In this document: one piece after another, positions 58,404-64,000 of the stretch
Layout of the letters: each line of letters starts with the position of its first letter
Numbering within the stretch: the first letter of the stretch is position 1
From: Planctomycetota bacterium
GTDB taxonomy: Bacteria > Planctomycetota > Phycisphaerae > Phycisphaerales > UBA1924
NCBI GenBank assembly: GCA_963204725.1
Contig: CAUJHH010000058.1
Coordinates: 124,001 to 188,000, forward strand
Length of the DNA: 64,000 bases
Reading direction: 5' to 3'
The notes under the pieces: generated by a model
Told to the model about the DNA's origin: nothing
The model's input: only the letters and a program-made list of their open reading frames with translations
The model's database searches: none
Made by a program: the position numbers and the translations under genes

Positions 58404-60110
58404 ATGGATCGTTCCACGCCCTCCACGCCCAACCCGAGGCGACGCCGGGATGCCTCCCTTCGCCGCTCGCTCTCCGAGACGCCCACCCCACGAATGGCAC
58501 CGCCGGCTCCCACGATTCTCCAACTCCGGCCGCTGACAACCCGTGGCCGTCCCGTGCCCCTCGGCGCGGAAGCGGTCACCGTTGGACGCCACCCCGACAA
58601 CACCTTCCCACTGAAGGACGAGCGTGCCAGCCGGTTCCACTGCGTGATCGAGCCCGACGGCACGGGCGCGTTCCGCGTCCGCGATCTCGGCTCCCGCAAT
58701 GGGACGAAAGTGAACGGTGAAAAAATCGAGCACGCCATCGTCGTCTCGGGCGATGTGATCAAGGTCGGCACACACGAGTTCCGGATCGAGGAATCCGAGC
58801 GATTCAGCGTGACGCAGCCCAAGTCCGGGGAGCAGACGCTCTGGGAGAAGACGCTCTCCGAGACAATCAAGAACCTCGCCCCCGATCTCGCAGTGAACGA
58901 GACGATCCAACTCATCTCTTCGGATGGCAAACCTTCGGACATTGTGCTCGGGGATGCCGACGGCCCCAAGGCGACCCGGCTCATGCTGACGCTCGCCGGG
59001 CGTGCACGCGCGACCGACATCCACCTGGAGCCCAAAGGCGAGACCTTCCACGTCCGCATGCGGATCGACGGGCAGATGACGTGGGTCGTCGAACTGCCCA
59101 ACCGTGTCGGCGAACTCATGCAAGGCGTGGTCAAGGGCGCATGCCTGATGAAGACCCTCGGTCGCGACGCGGTGATCGACGGAGCGTTCTCAGCTCGCTA
59201 CCCCGATCGACGGGTCGACTACCGCGCCTCGTACATCCCGAGCATCCACGGTCAGAAGCTCGTGCTCCGCATCCTCGATCTCCGCGACATGCCACGCTCC
59301 ATCGCGGAACTCGGCATGGCACCCTACATGCTCGATCGCATCCGCCGCACCTGCTCGCAGGACGCGGGACTCCTGCTCGTCTGCGGCCCCACCGGCTCAG
59401 GCAAGACCACCACGCTCTACAACGCGATCCGCGAGATCGACCGCAACACCCGCAACGTCGTTACCATCGAGGATCCCGTCGAGTACCGGCTCGAGGGCGT
59501 CACGCAGATGCCGATCGACGAGCAGCGGGGCAACGGATTCAACGGGCTCCTCCGCTCGGTCCTTCGCCAGGATCCGGACGTCATCTATGTCGGCGAGATC
59601 CGCGACGAGGAGACCGCCCGGACCGCGATGCAGGCCGCCATGACTGGGCACGTCGTCTTCTCAACGGTCCATGCCAAAGAGACGATCTCGGCGGTCTTCC
59701 GCCTGCTCGACCTTGGCGTAGAGCCATATCTCGTTGCGAACGCCCTCGATCTGGTCCTCGCCCAGCGGCTCGTGCGAGTGCTGTGCGACAACTGCAAGAC
59801 CCCGGTCCCCCTCACACCCGGGCAGATCACCCGCATGGGCAAGGGGCACACCCCGGGCGCGAAGCCCTTTCAGGCAGTCGGGTGTGCCCGCTGCCTGCGC
59901 ACGGGCTTCAAGGGACGACGCGCCATCTTCGAACTGCTCGATTTCAACACCGAACTCCGGGATGTCGTCCTCAAGGCCCCGGGCGTCCAGGCCATGCGCA
60001 AGGCGATCGAGACCGGGCACTTCACAACCCTCTCCCAGTCCGCCAATCGTCTCGTCTGCGACGGCATCACATCCATCGATGAGGCCGAGAAGGTCGCCGG
60101 GGGCTTCTGA
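58404..60110 (+). CDS. GspE/PilB-type secretion ATPase fused to an N-terminal FHA domain
   Basis: Hexameric motor ATPase of type II secretion/type IV pili, 568 residues. Residues about 36-130 form an FHA domain in place of the usual GspE N-terminus: GRHPDNTFPL (Gly61-Arg62), ASRFHC, DLGSRNGTKVNG. The ATPase part has RATDIHLEP, Walker A GPTGSGKT (328-335), the Asp box TIEDPVEYRLEGVTQ, Walker B-like RQDPDVIYVGEIRD and His-box TGHVVFSTVHAKE. A tetracysteine zinc site follows (LCDNC and GCARC). All catalytic elements are intact. FHA domains bind phosphothreonine, so motor assembly may be controlled by a Ser/Thr kinase. The pseudopilins at 16-18 kb are possible clients. Confidence 0.9.
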   Translation: MDRSTPSTPNPRRRRDASLRRSLSETPTPRMAPPAPTILQLRPLTTRGRPVPLGAEAVTVGRHPDNTFPLKDERASRFHCVIEPDGTGAFRVRDLGSRNGTKVNGEKIEHAIVVSGDVIKVGTHEFRIEESERFSVTQPKSGEQTLWEKTLSETIKNLAPDLAVNETIQLISSDGKPSDIVLGDADGPKATRLMLTLAGRARATDIHLEPKGETFHVRMRIDGQMTWVVELPNRVGELMQGVVKGACLMKTLGRDAVIDGAFSARYPDRRVDYRASYIPSIHGQKLVLRILDLRDMPRSIAELGMAPYMLDRIRRTCSQDAGLLLVCGPTGSGKTTTLYNAIREIDRNTRNVVTIEDPVEYRLEGVTQMPIDEQRGNGFNGLLRSVLRQDPDVIYVGEIRDEETARTAMQAAMTGHVVFSTVHAKETISAVFRLLDLGVEPYLVANALDLVLAQRLVRVLCDNCKTPVPLTPGQITRMGKGHTPGAKPFQAVGCARCLRTGFKGRRAIFELLDFNTELRDVVLKAPGVQAMRKAIETGHFTTLSQSANRLVCDGITSIDEAEKVAGGF

Positions 60111-60135
60111 TCACATCCGTCCGTCCGCCCGACCC

Positions 60136-60141
60136 TAGCAT
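60136..60141 (+). promoter_or_regulatory. -10-like hexamer ahead of hldE
   Basis: TAGCAT ends 9 nt before the hldE ATG; no ribosome site. Weak, but the same pattern as other starts here. Confidence 0.25.
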
Positions 60142-60150
60142 TGCCCCCGG

Positions 60151-61629
60151 ATGGACCAACTGCTCGAGCATCTCGACCGATGGAAGCCCTTCAACGCGAT
60201 CGTCGTTGGAGACTTCATGCTCGACCAGCAGCTCTACGGCGACGCCGAGCGGCTGAGCGCGGACGCGCCCGTTCCGATCCTCCACGTTCGGCGTCAGACC
60301 CACAACCCCGGTGGTGCGGCCAACGTCTGCCTCGATCTCGCCGCTTTCAGGGGCTCCGTACGCGCCTTCGGCGTCATCGGCGACGATGCCAACGGCGAGA
60401 CCTTGCGCCGTGCGCTCTCCGAGCGTGGCGTCGACGCTCGCGGACTCGTGGTCGACTCCGAGCGTCCCACCACCGTGAAGCAGAACCTCGTGGGCCTCGC
60501 CCAGTCCCGCCATCCGCAGAAGATGTTCCGTGTGGACTTCGAGTCCCGGGAGCCGCTCTCCAGCGCGGCCGCGGACGCGCTGCTCCAACGCATCGCGGCG
60601 TCACTCGAATGGGCCGACGTCGTCTGCATTGAGGACTATGCCAAGGGCGTCTGCACCGACTCGGTCTGTCAGAGCGTCATCGAACTCGCTCGCAAGGCCG
60701 GCAAGCCCGTTTTCGTTGATCCCGCACGTCTCGAGAACTACGCCCGCTACCGCCGTGCCACAGTCATCACGCCCAACCGCACGGAAGCAGAGATTGCCAC
60801 CAACCAGCGCACCCACGGCGATGCCGACGTGGCGCACAACGCTTCGCTGGCCCGCACGCTGCTCCATGATATGGACCTCGATGCAGTGGTCCTCACCCTC
60901 GATCGCCACGGGGCGCTCTTGCTGGAGCGAGACGCCGAGCCGATCGCGATCCCGACCATCGCGCGGACCGTCTACGACGTGACCGGCGCGGGCGACATGT
61001 TCCTCGCCGGGCTCGCCGCCGCCCGGGCCAACCGATGCGACTGGGCCGACGCCGTCCGCCTCGCCAACGCCGCCGCCGGACTGGAGGTCGAGGTCTTCGG
61101 CGTCGAGCCGATCCCAGTTGAACGCGTCCATCACGCCGTGCTGGAGCAGACCGCCCGCACCCGGGGCAAGCTCCGCACCGTCGAGCAGGCCGAGATCGAG
61201 GTTCGAGCCAGGCGAGCCTCCGGCCAGAAGATCGTCTTCACCAACGGCTGCTTTGATCTCTTGCACGCCGGCCACGTGGATCTGCTCGACAAGGCCGCCT
61301 CCAATGGTGACTTCCTCATCATCGGGCTCAACAGCGACGCGTCGGTGAAGCGCCTGAAGGGTCCGAGTCGTCCCGTCAACAGCGAGGACGATCGCGCCCG
61401 TGTACTCGGCGGCCTCGGATGCGTAGGCGCTGTCGTCGTATTCGATCAGGCGACTCCCATCGACCTCATCCGACGTCTCAGGCCCGACATCCTCGTCAAG
61501 GGAGCGGACTACACCATAGACAGAGTAGTGGGGGCCTCCGACGTCGAGTCCTGGGGAGGCAGAGTCGTCCTGATCGACCTCGTCGAAGGCAAGAGCACGA
61601 CGGGGATGATCAAGAAGATGGGCGGCTGA
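60151..61629 (+). CDS. hldE: Bifunctional heptose-7-phosphate kinase/heptose-1-phosphate adenylyltransferase
   Basis: Makes ADP-heptose for lipopolysaccharide. The N-terminal ribokinase-like domain (about 1-320) has VVGDFMLDQQLYGDAERLSA, NPGGAANVCLDLAAF, ITPNRTEAE and the anion hole DVTGAGDMFLAGLA. The C-terminal cytidylyltransferase-like domain has VFTNGCFDLLHAGHVDLL with the HxGH motif and, near the end, ILVKGADYTIDRVVG followed by GKSTTGMIKK. Both active sites look complete in 492 residues. Its presence implies a heptose-containing outer-membrane lipid. It follows gspE by 40 nt. Confidence 0.94.
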   Translation: MDQLLEHLDRWKPFNAIVVGDFMLDQQLYGDAERLSADAPVPILHVRRQTHNPGGAANVCLDLAAFRGSVRAFGVIGDDANGETLRRALSERGVDARGLVVDSERPTTVKQNLVGLAQSRHPQKMFRVDFESREPLSSAAADALLQRIAASLEWADVVCIEDYAKGVCTDSVCQSVIELARKAGKPVFVDPARLENYARYRRATVITPNRTEAEIATNQRTHGDADVAHNASLARTLLHDMDLDAVVLTLDRHGALLLERDAEPIAIPTIARTVYDVTGAGDMFLAGLAAARANRCDWADAVRLANAAAGLEVEVFGVEPIPVERVHHAVLEQTARTRGKLRTVEQAEIEVRARRASGQKIVFTNGCFDLLHAGHVDLLDKAASNGDFLIIGLNSDASVKRLKGPSRPVNSEDDRARVLGGLGCVGAVVVFDQATPIDLIRRLRPDILVKGADYTIDRVVGASDVESWGGRVVLIDLVEGKSTTGMIKKMGG

Positions 61630-61676
61630 ATTCGTCCAATCCCGCCGCGACCCGAGCACCACCAATGCTCCCGCAC

Positions 61677-61706
61677 TTGACATATGCTTATGCAGGCATA
61701 TATAAT
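61677..61706 (+). promoter_or_regulatory. Consensus sigma-70 promoter with inverted repeat in the spacer
   Basis: TTGACA (61677-61682), an 18-nt spacer and TATAAT (61701-61706): both boxes are perfect. ATATGC (61682-61687) and GCATAT (61696-61701) form an inverted repeat separated by 8 nt that fills the spacer and touches both boxes. Such a site would let a dimeric regulator block RNA polymerase. It lies 73 nt before the DUF899 start and is strikingly AT-rich for this genome. No regulator gene is adjacent. Confidence 0.8.
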
Positions 61707-61779
61707 CCAGTGTCCGGCCTCCCGCCGCACAAGAAGCCCGAACCAGGCCAACCCCCCTTCCGCATCACGGAGGCGCACA

Positions 61780-62589
61780 ATGCCCACGCCAGACGCAGCG
61801 ACCAGCATCTCGTCCAAAGCCAGCACCGACCCCGCTGCCCCGCGAGTCGCCACCCGCGCCGAGTGGTTGAAGGAACGCCTTGCGCTGCTCGCCGATGAGA
61901 AGGACCTCACACACCGCCGCGACGCGATTGCAACCAGAGTCCGGAACTTGCCCTGGGTCAGAGTCGACAAGCGGTACTCATTTGACGCTCCGAACGGCCC
62001 CGTGACGCTCGATGAGCTGTTCGGCACGAAGCGTCAGTTGATCGTCTACCACTTCATGTTCGATCCGACATGGTCGCAGGGCTGCAAGTCCTGCTCATTC
62101 GTGGCGGACCACTACAACGGCCTCGTGGGCCACCTCGCGCACCGAGACATCTCGTTCGTGACCGTCTCGAAAGCGCCGATCGGAACGATCGAGCCCTTCC
62201 GCGCCCGCATGGGCTGGATCTTCCCGTGGGTCTCCGGCTCGAACAACGACTTCGGGCGAGACTTCGGCGTGTCGTTCACCGACCAGGAACTCGCCAACCC
62301 GACCTCGATCTACAACTACACCACGAAGCCCTACCCGATCCGCGAGCTTCCCGGCCTCTCCGTGTTCGCGAAGGATGCGCAAGGGAGCGTCCATCACACG
62401 TACTCCACATTCGCTCGTGGTCTTGAGGACTTCCTCACCGCGTACCGGTACATCGACATCACCCCCAAGGGCCGCGACGAAGCCGAGACCGGTGGCATGG
62501 GCTGGCTCCGACATCACGATCGGTACGACGGCGCACCCTGTGTCGATCCGTGGGCGGAGCGTCCGGGAATCACTTCACCCGCGCTCTGA
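61780..62589 (+). CDS. DUF899 family thioredoxin-like protein
   Basis: Cytoplasmic thioredoxin-fold protein of 269 residues. GGAGG 6 nt before ATG 61780. Family landmarks: RAEWLKERLALLADEKDLTH, YSFDAPNGPVTLDELFG, LIVYHFMFDPTWSQGCKSCS (the CxxC pair), ADHYNGLVGHLAHRDISFVT, APIGTIEPFRARMGWIFPWV and VHHTYSTFARGLEDFL. The C-terminus carries GWLRHHDRYDG, usual in the family. Reductase or peroxidase activity is unproven. Transcription is probably governed by the operator-like promoter just upstream. A small membrane protein follows after 12 nt. Confidence 0.88.
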   Translation: MPTPDAATSISSKASTDPAAPRVATRAEWLKERLALLADEKDLTHRRDAIATRVRNLPWVRVDKRYSFDAPNGPVTLDELFGTKRQLIVYHFMFDPTWSQGCKSCSFVADHYNGLVGHLAHRDISFVTVSKAPIGTIEPFRARMGWIFPWVSGSNNDFGRDFGVSFTDQELANPTSIYNYTTKPYPIRELPGLSVFAKDAQGSVHHTYSTFARGLEDFLTAYRYIDITPKGRDEAETGGMGWLRHHDRYDGAPCVDPWAERPGITSPAL

Positions 62590-62601
62590 AGAGAGGCGAA
62601 C

Positions 62602-62922
62602 ATGTGCATCCACTGTTCAAGCGACCGCGGCGTCGAACCCTCCGGTGAACACTCGACCCCCTCAGCACATGCTCCACACACACGCCTCGCCAAATGTCGA
62701 GCCATGCTCGCGTGGGCCTTGCCGATCGCAACGCTCGCCATGGTTCCCAAGTGTCCCGCCTGTGTCGTGGGGTACATCCTGCTCTTCACGGGAATCGGCA
62801 TCTCGCTCCCCGCAGCGGGCGGCGTGAGATGGGCACTGATCGCGGCCTGCGTGCTCGCCCTCGCATGGCTCATGGTTCGGGCTGCGAATGGCATCATGCG
62901 CCGAAGAGCCAGCGCGGCCTGA
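62602..62922 (+). CDS. Small membrane protein with CxxC motifs
   Basis: 106 residues: an N-terminal CIHCSS, then two to three hydrophobic helices beginning MLAWALPIATLAMVPKCPAC and VVGYILLFTGIGISLP, and a basic C-terminus. The P-K-C-P-A-C phrase at a membrane edge recurs in small planctomycete and proteobacterial membrane proteins of unknown role, and is faintly like MerC-type metal transporters. Coupled to DUF899 by a 12-nt gap and the shared promoter, so a redox or metal-stress role is plausible but inferred. Confidence 0.65.
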   Translation: MCIHCSSDRGVEPSGEHSTPSAHAPHTRLAKCRAMLAWALPIATLAMVPKCPACVVGYILLFTGIGISLPAAGGVRWALIAACVLALAWLMVRAANGIMRRRASAA

Positions 62923-62928
62923 CTCGGG

Positions 62929-64000
62929 CTAAAAGAGATCGCTCTCCTCAACAACCCTTCCCTCCCGCACCACCGCCACCGGCTTCGGCCTCACCCTCAC
63001 CGCCTCCGCCGCCGATTCAACCGGCAGCACCACCAGATTCGCCCCGCACCCCGGCGACACGCCGTAACCCGCGATCCCCATGATCCGCGCCGCGTTCGCG
63101 CCCACGCAGTCGAACGCGTACTCGATCTCCTCAGGTCTCGACAGGTGGTCCGCGTGCACCAGCATGTGCGCGGTATCCAGCATCTGCCCCGTGCCGAGCG
63201 GATAGAACGGGTCCTTGATGCAGTCCTGCCCCGCGCCGACCGTCACGCCCCGCGCTCGCAGATCCGAAACCCGCGTCATGCCGCGCCGCTTCGGATAGCG
63301 ATCAAACCGACCCTGCAGGTGCATGTTCACGCACGGGTTGCACACAACGTGCATTCCGGCATCGGCGATCATCGCCATCACTTTCGACGCGTGAATATCC
63401 GAATACGACGCCAACGCACAGACGTGCGACGCCGTCACCCGCCCCGCCCACGCGGGGTTCGCCAGCGCCAGCGCCGAGAGTTCCTCGACGCACCTTGACT
63501 CCGGAGCATCAGTCTCGTCGATGTGGCAATCGATCGGAGCATCGAACTCCTTCGCGAGCTCAAACAGAATCCCGCAATGCTCGCGGCTGTCCGTCGCCGT
63601 CCGCTCGTTGTGCGCGATCCCGCCGATGACATCGCACCCGAGCCTCATCGCCTCCGCCATCTGCTCGCGCGCCCCCGGATCTCGCAGAATCCCGTCTTGT
63701 GGGAACACCACAACCTCGATCTCGCACAGGTGCTTCATCGCCTCGCGAGCCGCCAGCACGCCCTCCACCAGCCTCATACCCGCGTTGGTCGCGACATCGA
63801 CGTGCGTGCGGATGAACCCCGTGCCGAACGAAACCTCCGCTTTGATCGCCCTGATCGCACGCTCGCGAACATTCTCCGGCGTGATCGTTCGCTTCGCCTC
63901 CGACCACAGGCCGATAGCCTCGACCAGCGTCCCCGAACGGTTCTCCGGCACCGTCTCCAGTGAGTACGCAAGGTCCAGGTGCAGGTGCGGATCGACAAAC
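62929..64000 (-). CDS. Cytosine deaminase-like amidohydrolase, 5'-truncated by window edge
   Basis: The gene continues past base 64000. The 356 readable codons start FVDPHLHLDLAYSLETV, whose HxH pair is the first metal site of cytosine deaminases (E. coli CodA has FVEPHIHLD). Next: GTLVEAIGLWSEAKRTITPE, IRTHVDVA, FPQDGILRDPGAREQM, IDCHIDETDAPESR, VTASHVCALASYSD, NPCVNMHLQGRFDRYPKRRG and VTVGAGQDCIKDPFYPLGTG. Order and spacing follow CodA closely. The metal-binding aspartate is in GQD. Substrate could be cytosine, a related pyrimidine or another cyclic amide. Apparent start codons inside the window are not the true start. Confidence 0.82.
   Translation of the reverse strand, partial: FVDPHLHLDLAYSLETVPENRSGTLVEAIGLWSEAKRTITPENVRERAIRAIKAEVSFGTGFIRTHVDVATNAGMRLVEGVLAAREAMKHLCEIEVVVFPQDGILRDPGAREQMAEAMRLGCDVIGGIAHNERTATDSREHCGILFELAKEFDAPIDCHIDETDAPESRCVEELSALALANPAWAGRVTASHVCALASYSDIHASKVMAMIADAGMHVVCNPCVNMHLQGRFDRYPKRRGMTRVSDLRARGVTVGAGQDCIKDPFYPLGTGQMLDTAHMLVHADHLSRPEEIEYAFDCVGANAARIMGIAGYGVSPGCGANLVVLPVESAAEAVRVRPKPVAVVREGRVVEESDLF

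Noticed and set aside
60601-61683. 360-codon minus-strand frame within hldE
   Set aside because: Shadow of a gene whose two domains are fully conserved on the plus strand.

Overview
The window looks like chromosomal DNA from a GC-rich planctomycete, most likely of the Phycisphaerae. The supporting signs are: an ECF sigma factor of the planctomycete 'ECF_sigma70' type beside a Ser/Thr kinase with WD40 repeats; two prepilin-like proteins with an FTLIELLVVIAII start; a secreted protein with a dockerin-like D-x-N-x-D-G tail; a eukaryote-type UDP-sugar pyrophosphorylase; a membrane protein with an N-terminal zinc ribbon; and an FHA-GspE fusion. No rRNA operon, CRISPR array or intact mobile element is visible. 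The assignment rests on gene content I recognise, not on a database search.

Layout. 1-6.9 kb: rsmG (cut by the window edge), dinG, a phosphohexomutase, a membrane-inserted P-loop ATPase and a PrpB-type lyase. 6.9-7.5 kb: a gap with a decayed tyrosine-recombinase C-terminus pointing at a tRNA-Gly(UCC) gene. 7.5-12 kb: WD40 kinase, single-domain globin and ECF sigma factor. 12-15.8 kb: a GENIGW-repeat secreted protein, an enlarged purD, a small envelope protein and a RidA-family protein. 16-20.7 kb: two tandem pseudopilins and a DUF4139 protein. 20.8-29.9 kb: a YdiJ-like FAD/Fe-S dehydrogenase, a CDGSH protein, MoxR, a zinc-ribbon membrane protein, a small zincin, SppA, frr and pyrH.

30.2-40.4 kb is the most distinctive segment: eight same-strand genes, nearly all overlapping by 1-20 nt. 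They encode a vWA protein with a TonB-like membrane anchor, a secreted protein, an ExbB/TolQ channel subunit, two ExbD/TolR subunits, two very large helical envelope proteins (one starting with a J-like cytoplasmic domain) and a secreted zinc-ribbon protein. I read this as an uncharacterised proton-motive-force-driven envelope machine.

40.4-45.3 kb holds a tRNA-binding domain protein and two separate ECF sigma units. One has a membrane anti-sigma candidate plus a periplasmic protein. The other has a membrane protein joining a duplicated helical N-terminus to a pseudopilin-like C-terminus. 45.4-64 kb is mostly housekeeping: rpmI-rplT, an M50 protease, a ureohydrolase, ApgM, guanine deaminase, UDP-sugar pyrophosphorylase, rpe, a UDP-sugar dehydrogenase, serS-fmt-zincin, FHA-GspE, hldE, a DUF899 thioredoxin-like protein under a near-consensus promoter, and the start-truncated end of a cytosine-deaminase-like amidohydrolase.

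Gene packing is tight. Convergent genes are often only 3-50 nt apart. Start signals are of two kinds: clear GGAGG-type ribosome sites, and a group of genes with no such site but a TANNNT hexamer 5-9 nt before the start, as expected for leaderless mRNAs.
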